NCBI GenBank assembly: GCA_963969395.1
Contig: OZ017798.1
Coordinates: forward strand, 7,060,173 to 7,124,172
Origin: Pseudoscleropodium purum
Lineage: Eukaryota > Streptophyta > Bryopsida > Hypnales > Brachytheciaceae
Reading direction: 5' to 3'
Length of the DNA stretch: 64,000 nt
This document shows, piece after piece, positions 39,990 through 50,545 of the stretch. The notes below the pieces were generated by a model that saw only the letters and a list, made by a program, of their open reading frames with translations, made no database searches and was not told where the DNA came from. A program made the translations under genes and the position numbers. Numbering within the stretch: position 1 is the first letter of the stretch; each line of letters starts with the position of its first letter.

Positions 39990-41700
39990 ATTTTTTTTTA
40001 TCTTTATTTTTCGTTTTTTATTTCCTTATTTTCGTCTTTTCTAACTTAGAAGTAATTCTTTGCTCCCTAATAGGCCAAGACTGCCATCACAACATTGCAA
40101 CTAGTCAGCTAAGTTTCTCTTGCTCCTAAATTGGTCTTGAATTGAAACCAATCGATATGACTTTGTACCACCAAATTGGATTGAATCTACTTGATTCAAT
40201 CTTTGTCTCCTAATAGGACACCATAGTATCTGATTTATTCATTTCATTCCCTCTAATTGTTACTCTACAGACACTAAGCATACACTCCTACTCAATAAAC
40301 ACTAAGCACACTTATTGACTCAACTTGGGCTTCAAACACAGATGATTTCCAATTTGATTTCCACATACAATTTCATTTATAGATCTGATACCAAATCAAC
40401 ACTCACAAGACAACATCCAATCTTATTCACATGCAGACTTGGACTATTGCAAATTAACTTCAAATATTCCGATTAGGACTCATATACATATTAAATCTTA
40501 TTTAGCAAACATACATTAAAACATGATATAAATCACTCGACTGATCTCTAACTTAAGCACTTTGTAAATATACTACAATGACATTCATAACACAATTTGG
40601 ATGAATCTAAGTACACACAAATACGAATAATTTCCAATTGAGCTCATCACTAATTCTCAATAACATTCATATAATTAGGATTTAACATTAAACACTCCAC
40701 ATACACTTGCATATGTTTACTGATAACACAAATCATATTGTACCAATTTGGCTAAACATATATTTATATTAGCTTTCAAATTGGTGATCAAATCACCATT
40801 ACAATTTCAATAATTTTCCTCATAACCAAAATTTATAACCTATCTATCAAATTTTGATCCTCTTCTCCAACTAGTACATTTCATCGTCATGACTCTATAA
40901 ATTTCAACTAGGATTTGCTAATCTTCTCAGCTTCAACTACCCATTTGGAAATTTTCTTCATCACACAATCTTTACAATTCTACACATCTACATTGCCATG
41001 CACTGGCACCACACATGACACATCCCCAACTAGGTTACAAACTCACTCACACCGATCCGAATTTGGATCCACACTGACACACTTTCCAATTGGAAAATCA
41101 AACACAAACAAATACGCACACAAAGAACGCAGACACAACAAAACAAATTATACAACCTTGACCGATTAGAACTCATACTAGATTTTATTCGACAACGGGT
41201 GAAAGAAACAGATTTCAATTCGGAACCTAATAGGATTCATAAAGACAATTACCATTCGAAGAAGACAACCAACTGACAACAACCTCTAACTTGGGATTTC
41301 ACATGACATAACATTGATATACATTCAAGACCAGCAATTGACCCTTCATCCAATTCGGCTGAACACAATTAATTCAAAACCAAACACTAACTTAGTTGGC
41401 ATTCACTACTGACCCACCAACTTGGGACTGACTAGACCTTCGCTTGGAAATTGCAAACACATCACCAACTAGATTGATTCCAAATTGAATTGACGAACCC
41501 TACCAACCAACAGTATCCAATTTGAAATTAACTTTCAACTTTTACCCTACCAACTAGGATTCTTGTTAGAACATCGACCCACTCGGTAACAAAAAGACTC
41601 CCATTAGGATTAAAACACTTAGTCCAAATCACCCAATTGGACAACAAAAACAATAAACTACTACTAAAAATTCCCAAAATACTTTTCAATTAGCTCCAAA
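39990..41700. repeat. G-poor tract with recurring CCAATTTGG/CTAGGATT phrases
   Basis: The plus strand becomes rich in A, C and T and poor in G. Variants of CCAATTTGG, CCAATTGGA, CCAACTAGGATT and CCTAATAGGA recur roughly every 40-70 bp (for example near 40170, 40350, 40745, 41028, 41088, 41235, 41355, 41405, 41465, 41560, 41600 and 41632). It looks like an old, strongly diverged tandem array. Small frames in it have no domain. Confidence 0.5.
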
Positions 41701-44390
41701 AATTTACAAAATTTATCCGACTTCATTATCTACAAATACTTTATTGTCAATAGTTTATCTCTATGTACACAATTTTCATATTATATGTAGGGATTATTGA
41801 AATTGAAGCGGCTTAGAGGATAACTTTTAAAAATTTGTATTAAGTTAAAAGGACCCAAAAGTTAGGTGAATATTAAATTAAATATAATGAAATGTAGAAA
41901 ACATTTGGTTATATCTTTATTAAAAAAATTTATAATATGTATAAAGAATTGAGACACCTATGTATAATTTAAAAAATTTGTACAAGAAGTTCCATCCAAT
42001 TGAATTAAAATTTGTTTGTAATATTTTTTTCACAATTAAAAAAATCTTAATTTTTTTGTTAAAAAGCCCTCAAAGTTGGATAGCTTGTTATATCATACAT
42101 TATGTAGAATATTGTAAATGTAGACATTATGTAGAATATGTATATTCACATTTTTTAGATAGGTTTGAATATTTGTAACATTATATAAAAAATGACATCA
42201 TTTGAGGTGGCTTCAAGGTGACGCTTTCTCTTTGCTGTTATAAACAACTATATAGAGAAGGATTCACTTAAAAGCTTCATCTCATTTGATATTTTTCTTC
42301 TTTGTTTTTTATTTAAATTATACCATATCAAACTGGAGGGGTTTTTTTGAGTCTCAAGATGAAGAATCTTAACCAAAGCGTGAGTTTGGATTTTCTTTAT
42401 TGCAACTACCGGATTAGTCACAACTATTATTGGGTCTTTCATTGCTACATGGGTGATCAAAAGATGAAGCTAGACCATCTCGACCATTGAAATACCTTTA
42501 TGTGGAGAAATGATGGTACGGTCATTTTCAACGTGACGTATGGCCATTGATGATTTTATTGTAGGTTGAATGTGTTGAGCTTAGCAACCGTGAAGTCACA
42601 TTTGAAAGATGTTTTTAAGGTTTAAACGATGAACAATATTATTGCATAGTAAGGCCTATCGAAGGGAATCGTGGTCACTAACGATGGTTAAAAGAGCCAG
42701 TCAATCCTTTAACTAAGGCAGATTGGCCAATTATATGGTTGCTATTGTCAAACGCATTCTCAAATTCTTGTAGATGAAGTCGTATTTTAATTGAAGCTCT
42801 AGTTTTTTACTTCTATTAAATGTATGTTGGAAATTAGTTCTTCATTCCATAGTTGAAATGATTTTTTACAATAATTTTGTATTTGTGAAGTAGTATGAAG
42901 GAAATATTCAAATAATTTACCTTTTAGATAAACTTGAAATGAATTTTTTTCAAAAATAAAGATAAAGAAATAGTTGTGAGCTAAATAAGTGCTCAATTAT
43001 TGATGTTGTAGCTTTGGGAGTAAATTAGGGGCTGACTCTACTTGATTGTGTGGTTAGAGTGGATATAAGGTGAAAAAAAGGTAGACACTATTCATCTTCT
43101 CTCCTGTTATGAATTTAGAAAGGCCCTGAATGTTTGGAGGCTTCGGATGTTTGGAGGCTCATTGTATTGTGAGTTTGAAGAAGTTTTAAATCAAATTTAT
43201 AGGAGTTGTGTATCATGGTGTGAAGTTTCTAAATTGATTTCACTTGTTTAATTTGAAGTTGTAAATTAAAAGTTGTGTTTGTTTGAGTAGAGAAAGGTTT
43301 GTTGTCTTTAAAATTAAAAGGCAGAGACTTCGACCATCCATAAAAGATGGACAGATTCTTTGTTTACAATGAGATTTGGAAAAAATGTAGGAAATTGTGT
43401 TTTCTTTTCATAAAGATATCACTCATTCTATTTGAAGTTTATATGAGTGAGTTGTGAGTGTGAAAGTAAAGGAGGGTTTGTTGCCCTTCTTTTCTTAAGG
43501 CCAAAATTTTGGATGGCTATAGAAGTTGGACAGAGTTTTAAAATTACTTGAAATTTGGAAGTGAAATAGAAGTTTGTGTTAAATTTTGTATTAAATTTTC
43601 AAAAAGCTATCACTCACCTTATTTAGAGTTGTGAAACAATGGCAACACTCATTCAAAGTTCAGCTTGAGAATTGGAGGTTGAAGTTGAGAATTGAAATTT
43701 TTTTTGAAAACTTGTGTGTGCGTATATGGCTTGTGGTTTTGTAAATTTTTTTATTGCGGGCGATTTGGATTACACCAATGCTAGTCTCATTTTGTATCGT
43801 GGGTAACGAAGTGGGATTAATTATTTACATGGTTGAGACTGGATAATGAAGTGGGATTAGTGATCTACATGATCGAGACTTGCTTGTTCTCACTGTGAAG
43901 CTAGATTTTTAAAATTGATCATCGGAAGTTTAAAAGTTTAAAAACCAATCTTTCAAGCGGTTCAGCTCATGGTCTAGCTGTCCTGTTTTACCCGTTCGAA
44001 GCCATGGGATCTTATCACACACCTTAAACCTTACATCCATTTAGAGCCAATCAATATAAGATAGATCAACAAGTAACAGTTCGACGGTAGTTTAGAAGAT
44101 TTGATGTTCAAGTTTGAAATAGGATGAATCTACAAGTGATGAATTCACTTTTGTTTTTTATTATCTTACAACTTCCTTCATTCCCAAGTCATTTCTGGTT
44201 GCAACCAAAATCTCTGTAATTTCCCGAGGCAAACGCTCTCAACACGACGTGTATTAAAAAATTCATATAATTAAATTTTTAATGCTATTATTTTCCTCAA
44301 AAATATTCATTTCATGTATATAATTAAATTTTTGAATTCCTTGTTAAAAGGGTTACAAGAATTTTTTACATTAACTCCTAGAAGATTAAC
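41700..44390. other. Intergenic stretch, no gene recognised
   Basis: The sequence is mixed, with some GT-richer phrases at 42.9-44.1 kb. Open frames are short and motif-free. The 43.1-43.7 kb part repeats GTTTGTTG and TTTGAAGTT-like phrases loosely, but I cannot define a unit. Confidence 0.4.
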
Positions 44391-44394
44391 ATGT

Positions 44395-44626
44395 GTTTTT
44401 TTCACAACTATATAGTGATTTTGGGCAAGTATGTACATCTAACTAGAGATTACCATATTTTTGATCCAAATTATAATAGAAAGTGGGGACAAGGAATATC
44501 TTTTATATGGACTAAATTTTATGACATTTGAAAATATTAATCAAAAGTTATGGTCTAATTAATATGTTATCTTTTTTTTTTGGTAAATGGGCAGTTTGGG
44601 TAGACAAAAAGATTACTTTTTCAGAG

Positions 44627-44670
<44 letters not shown>

Positions 44671-45325
44671 AAAGCTTTGAATCATTTTATTTTGATCAAT
44701 GAGTCAAAAGTTATGAGGATTTTTTTTGTTTGTGGGTAGTTATGGATTTTTTATTCTAAAATAAACTTGGAAATCCTTTCTCTTACTCAATCTTCAATAT
44801 TTTTAGAAAAAAATAAAATTAAAGAATGTTGATTGTTTAGTACAGCATTGTAACCATAGGGATTGACATTTTTCAATTTTTCAATTAAATTCTTAACAAT
44901 TTAGTATTTTCAATCATTCTCTATTGTTCTCTACTTATTATTTTTTTCATGTATGTTGTACAATTTCAAATGATTTGAAAATTTTCAAGTAGTTGACGAA
45001 TCTATCAAGGAAAATGAATCCCCCAAAGCACCTCCATTTTGGACATTTCTTTTTATAGAAAAGTGAGCTTGTGAAGTGCAATTGCCTTGTTTTTTGCAAG
45101 GCCTAAAAATGATTTAGTAGATTTGAATGCTAATATCTTGCAATGCACGTGGTGGAAATTTTTGAAATTCTTACCACATGTTTTCAAGTCAATATATTAT
45201 AAGATCCTATGGTTACATGTGTTAGATTTTTTTTTCAAAAATTTGGTTCTTGTGTTAAAAATGGCAATTTTTAGCATTTTCAGTAAAAACATAGTTATAG
45301 AACTTTAGGGATTAAAATAAATTAT
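44395..45325 (-). repeat. Dispersed repeat G, copy 3 (inverted), with an (AT)n tract
   Basis: Its reverse complement runs colinearly with 18820-19720. At its outer side it directly abuts the TIR element starting at 45335, so it could be the flank into which that element jumped or part of a composite. Confidence 0.75.
44629..44666. repeat. (AT)n microsatellite
   Basis: An uninterrupted alternating A/T run of about 38 bp. Its flanks are complementary to the flanks of the run at 19.4 kb. Confidence 0.95.
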
Positions 45326-45334
45326 ATTTCTTGA

Positions 45335-46003
45335 GGGGTGGTTGTTAGAAACATCTATAGTTTTTGGCTTAAAATGGCTTTAACACTAGAAGGTTGTGAC
45401 TTTTTGAATAATTTTCTAAAAATAAAATAAAATATGGATAATTTATAAAGCATTAAAAATAACATATGAGAGAAAATTCAAGCCTAGAAAAATTTATTTC
45501 TAAGAGTTATGCATAACAAAAGAGAGATAAAAAATGCAAAAAATAGGTATTTTTGAATTTGATTTAAAAAAATTAGTAAAATATTCAAAGAATTTAAGTA
45601 ATTTTTCCTTACCTGAAGATGCTTTTTTCCAACCATTTTTTATCTTTGGCAAATAAAAATTGTATTCTCTACATGTGTACCTAGGTAGTGTACTTTGAGC
45701 ACATGTGGAAGGTAGACAATTTGCTATTCTTAAAAAATCTCTCATAGATTTGTGTAACTTTAGTATAATTCCTTGTATTCTAATTTTCACTTTTAAATTT
45801 GTACTTTTTGGTAGAAAATAATACTAAAATCTTCTAAAATGGCTATTTAAATTGGAGGGCAGTTTAAAAATAGTAAATAAATTTTAAGAAAATAAAAAAA
45901 TTATTGAATGTCTAAAACTGTTACATGTATTTTTCCTTCAAATTTCATAGAAAATAGACATATGACACAAAAGTGATGAGACATTTGTTTGAGATCAAGG
46001 TAA
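45335..46003. mobile_element. ~670-bp diverged copy of the GGGTCATTG-TIR family
   Basis: The left end reads GGGGTGGTTGTTAGAAACAT (45335-45354). The right end, near 45980-46003, is a degraded complement (ACATTTGTTTGAGATCAAGG). The body shares AAGCCTAGAAAAATTTAT, GGTAGACAATT and TACATGTATTTTTCCTTC-like blocks with the 28 kb copy. Confidence 0.55.
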
Positions 46004-46009
46004 GGTTGT

Positions 46010-46500
46010 CACATCGGGTGAATTTGGATCATCGGATGGGATGGATGTACGGGTGGTACATCGGATAGCTTTTACAATTTGGGGCTTCAAATTTTGTCAA
46101 GTAAAAAGAAAATTACCATGAGTTGTATTTACTACATGAGATGGCACTCTACGCTGGAGTCTGGACATGGACGTATTGGTCGGGTGCGGATATAGTTGTG
46201 TGGGCGCCAACAAAGACGGGCGGGAACTTTGAAGTCATGGGCACGGACGTTGAGGTTCGGGTGGAGACTTAGGTGCCTAGGCACAGATAGAAATTATGAA
46301 ACCGAGTAGAAACCCGAAAGGTTAGGGCGCAAACTTAAGGTACAAGACGACGACATTATTGTATGGGCATGGATGTCTTTGTGCAGGCACGAATGGAAGT
46401 AGTTTGGGCACGGACACAATCAAGCATGAACGTTGTTTGTCTAACGGGGACCTATGTCAATTGGAGTGTGGATGTTGTGGGCTGCAGTTGGATGTGCTGG
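46010..46500 (+). repeat. Degenerate G-rich minisatellite
   Basis: Variants of GGGYRYGGAYGTTG recur about every 25-40 bp (CATGGACGTATTGG, GTGCGGATATAGTTG, GGGCACGGACGTTGAGG, GGGCATGGATGTCTTTG, GGGCACGGACACAATC, GTGTGGATGTTGTGGG). The tract is sharply more GC-rich than its flanks and has no open frame of note. Confidence 0.6.
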
Positions 46501-46504
46501 CCTA

Positions 46505-47122
46505 TTTTCTAAATGCTTAAGAGGTCTTCAAGCTTTCTAAATAAAAATAAATAGTTTTGTAATAAGTTGGTTGCAAGTTTTTGACATTGTCAATTAGAAA
46601 TTGTTAAGTATAAAGTATATAGTATTTCTTTGTAGTTGACCATTGACTACATAAAAAGGGTTGTTCAAAGGTAGTTTTTTAGTAGTATCTCTTCTAAAAT
46701 TTTGCTAAATTATTTTTAAAGGTCATTATTTATAATCTTATATTTAGGTGTGGATGTAAAAAATCATTTAAAACAAACCTTTCTCTTGTAGTGATTGCAC
46801 TTCGTATGTAATCATGCATGAGCAATAAATAACCTATATTCATGCAATTATAATTATGATAACCAAAAATATTTATAGATTTCATGCAATTGAACGTACA
46901 GTAACAATATTATGAACCTATACTTCTATAATACATGGACCCTATATTGGTTATCAAAATAACTCCTTTTCTAACATCTTAGAACCTTCAATCTGAGATT
47001 CAAGTGCTAAAAGTGTCTTCATAAGGATCCTCATTTGCTTGATCTACTAATGTTGTCATTGCATTATTCAAATGACCTGACTTGTGGACTTCCTGGGTAG
47101 AGACCTCCACCCAATGAGCATC
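46505..47122. other. AT-rich spacer downstream of the hAT relic
   Basis: I see no gene here. I looked for a hAT-type terminal repeat matching something beyond 50.03 kb and could not identify one. Confidence 0.4.
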
Positions 47123-50030
47123 TCAAATGCACACATCTTCATCTACTAGTGCTTCATCACAGTTGCAGTTATCATCATCTTCTTCATCTTCACTTCTAGA
47201 ACCTTCTTCATTGTCAACACCATGTAATGAGAGATGCCCCTCGATCTCTGAATTCTCATTTTGAAGCTCTATAACGACTCTTTCTCTTTTATGATTAGTA
47301 TTCACTATCTTCTTATGCCATTTTGCTGCAGGATCTTATGCATTTGAATTTATAGTCAGGCCCTTTTGATCTCTACAAACAACAAATGCTGGTGTCGTCA
47401 ATGTGGGCTCTGGAGTAAATATTTCTAGAAATGGTTCTACCATGATGCCAACGCGTGGTGTTCCAATTCTATGGGGTGGAGGTTTAGGAGCCTTAGATGA
47501 TGATGCTTCGAGAGTGTTCTTTCCTCCACGAGTACTACGATGTACTAATTTATATTTATCCATGGTGATTGTGCGAGGAGCTTGAGGGGGTCTACCACCC
47601 CAAACAATATTAGAAACATTTGCATTGGAACTTGAGCATTCCCCACTGAGCCTAATCCTTCTTCTACATGTTTGGAGGTAGGATTTGAAGTTCTTGTAGT
47701 AGAAGGCAATGTAGAATGTTGCCCTAGTGAACTTCATCCACGACCAATGGTAGACAACCTCATCTGTACAGTAGCATTTGCACTAATTTGCGAAGGACAT
47801 GGAATGTCATCCTCTTCCACATGTACATGTGAAAGGTCAAAAAGCATTGCATAATCAACGTCCATTTCATTTATTGGAAGTGGGCAAGCCATAGGTGTCT
47901 TTCCAATGTCTCTACCATTGTGACCTATTGGAAATTTGTTGCCACTAGCTTGGCCACGCACATGTCCCTTGCTACCACTACCATCATGGCTTGACAACCC
48001 ACTATTCAAAGTTGTACGATTTATGACGTTCTTTCTATTTCCATCATTGTAGTCATCTTTGTTTCTAGCATTGGTTTTTGAAAACACATGATGAGTGTTG
48101 TTGTCCTCATTGGGGGGAGGATCATCATTGCTACAATCTCCTGTAGTATCTTCATTGTTCTCCAAAGGCAAGGGCATACGTTTGTCAACCGCAAGACCTT
48201 CATTCGGAAGGGGAGGAGGTGAGGAGTTGCAACGAGTGTTTGAACCTGAAGGTCCCAAATCATAAAGAGCAATATCATCATTTTCATCTAGGCCTTCCCC
48301 ATAGTAGTTTCTTGCTTCCTCAAAGTGATCAGTACCTTCTGCCCACAAATTCATATGTGTCCAAGCCATAGAAGGTGCCCAATTTGCTTCGATGTCATCA
48401 TCTTCTACATCATGTGCTTACATTATATTAAAGGTGCAATCCGGTTCTTCCACCAGGATAGGGCCAAGAGCATTTGGATCAGAATCCTTTGACTGAGTGT
48501 TATCATCATACCAACAAGCCGAATCGGCCCCTAGTTTTTCATAAAGCATATGATTGTTGGTATAGATGTATACCAAAGATTCTACCTTTTCGGGCGCAAG
48601 GTGGTTCTTGCTCCTATTGTGAATATACAAATACATTCTCTAGTTCTATTCACAAGATGATGCCAAATATGTAAGTGATAGAACACGCACAACAATTTTA
48701 GATAAGGCCTAGTCTCTAATCTTGTGCCACCATTGGTGGGGTTGCAATTTGCCCACATGAATGTTGGGTGATTCTTCAGGGCTATAGGCTCTACAACGCT
48801 CTTTGTATTGCGTTAGTTCTAGCAAGCAATCATCAAAATTCAAACGTACTCACTTCTCTAATGCATGGATAACACGATACAATGCACAGAGTGCAATTCC
48901 GTTTCCTTTCAGATATGGTGTGTTCCTGAGGAATGGATTCAAAAGTGCACCGACATAGTGAAGATCGGTAAACGTCATGTTCCACCTCATATTGAAGGTT
49001 GTCTCCAAAATGTTAGCCACATGATCGGGTAAGGAGAAGAGTGGCTCTCTCAAACCATGCACATATCTATATAAGTTGTGCATTGTGAGCCATGCTTTAC
49101 CCATCACTAGCTTTTTTCCATCAAACATGCACAAGGCCTTCAACACATCTTCCAACATGTACACATAATCCCAACATCGGTGCCGAAAGTTTTCATCTTT
49201 AATGGTGCCCACATTATATACTTCGTTGGTTTTGGCCTTTACACCATATTGCACATCCTGTAAGCCCGCTATAAAATTCTTTACATGAGGACGAGCAATC
49301 ACTTTGACTAGCACTAGTCTCAATTCCAACAATTGCTGTATCATGAGTAATTAAAAGCAAAGTGAGTTTCACATGGTGTTAGGAGCTGCTTGTTGGGACT
49401 GAACTGGCAAAAAGTGGCCATTGTCACATGATGCCTTTTGATGTATCTGCACAACCGATTTGCCTTCTTGATTAAATCTTTGAATAATTTTATTTTAGCC
49501 CAATCCTCCAACAATAGATCTAATGCGTGTACTATGCAGCCTTGCTTGAAGATGTGCGGGTACATTATAGTAATATCGTCTAGTGCTCCAAGCATGTTCA
49601 TCGCATTGTCGGTACAAACTTGGATTACATTTTTTGGTCCCACTTTTTTGATGAATACTTTATTTTGGTCAGCTATGTACATCATGCTTTTCGTCTCACC
49701 AGTCATGTCAATGGATCCGATAAATACATCACTAGTAGGACATGACATCATTATGTTCATGAGAGCACATTGATTAACATCATCCCAACCATCACTGCAT
49801 ATACTCACCCCATAGTTCTTCATTGCAAAATTCATTTTGGCTTTGATCTCATTTTCAATTAGCAATCTCATGGATTCAATCAACTGAGTCTTTAACGCAT
49901 GGTAGGAAGGAGGAGAGTATTCAAAATGTGCCACTAAAGTTGCATGCACTGCCTCAATAAATGCCAAATTTCTAGCCACATTGAACGGCACATTTGCTTT
50001 ATAGAAGTAACTGGCCCACTTCTCATAACG
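47123..50030 (-). pseudogene. Broken hAT-superfamily transposase (DUF659 type)
   Basis: A hAT transposase would cut and paste a DNA transposon in the nucleus. Reading from 50030 downward, the frame opens with WASYFYKANVPFNVARN, typical of DUF659 hAT proteins. It continues with SDGWDD (49.80 kb), VCTDNAMNM (49.61 kb) and CIVHALDLLLEDW (49.53 kb), which hold the catalytic-core Asp residues and the CxxH. At 49341-49344 the frame stops and continues one base over (MIQQLLELRLVLVK). That second frame carries the C-terminal dimerisation region QWWHKIRD...VRVLSLTYLASSCE...IHNRSKNHLAPEKVESLVY, interrupted by stops at 48847-48849, 48709-48711, 48646-48648, 48640-48642 and 48415-48417. A further shift near 47735 leads to a GGRPPQAPRT AT-hook-like tail and an acidic end. 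The N-terminal BED finger is missing. It is almost certainly inactive. Confidence 0.85.
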
Positions 50031-50033
50031 TCA

Positions 50034-50545
50034 TATTCAATAAAATGGGAGGGTAGGGCACTCCCAAAATAAACTTTGGCTAAATAAGTGAATCAAAATG
50101 GGCTCAAATGAAGCTCAATACTCTCATATTTTATTAGTTAATTATCAATTTCCATTAAAATGAGAGTCTTGCAAATAATACATGTCCTTTAATAAATATA
50201 AAATTGTTTCAAATCAAAAACTTCTTTCACAGTAAAACAAAATAAACAAGAAATATAACATGAGATACAAAAGGACGGTATATGTATAATGGTTTCAATT
50301 GCTAATACAATATAAAAACCTGTATTTCTTATAAGAGAACTATAAAATAATGTAATCTTACATACAAAAACTAGCACTTCAACATTTGTAAATATAAACG
50401 TCTACATTTACAAGTATGAAAGAACATAGTATTCTACTTCTCTCACCATCATCTGAAGGCATATTGCTCATTTATTAAAATCAACTAGCATTGTATGAGA
50501 TAGATTTAACAATGCAAGAAAAAACTTATAAAACTACCGTTGCAA
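50034..50545. other. AT-rich gap between the hAT relic and the DUF7869-type gene
   Basis: No coding potential is seen. On the minus strand an AATAAA lies at 50471-50476, about 70 bp past the stop of the upstream gene, placed as expected for a poly(A) signal. Confidence 0.5.
50471..50476 (-). promoter_or_regulatory. Putative poly(A) signal AATAAA
   Basis: The canonical hexamer on the minus strand lies about 70 bp downstream of the TAA stop at 50546-50548. In AT-rich DNA this can arise by chance. Confidence 0.35.
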
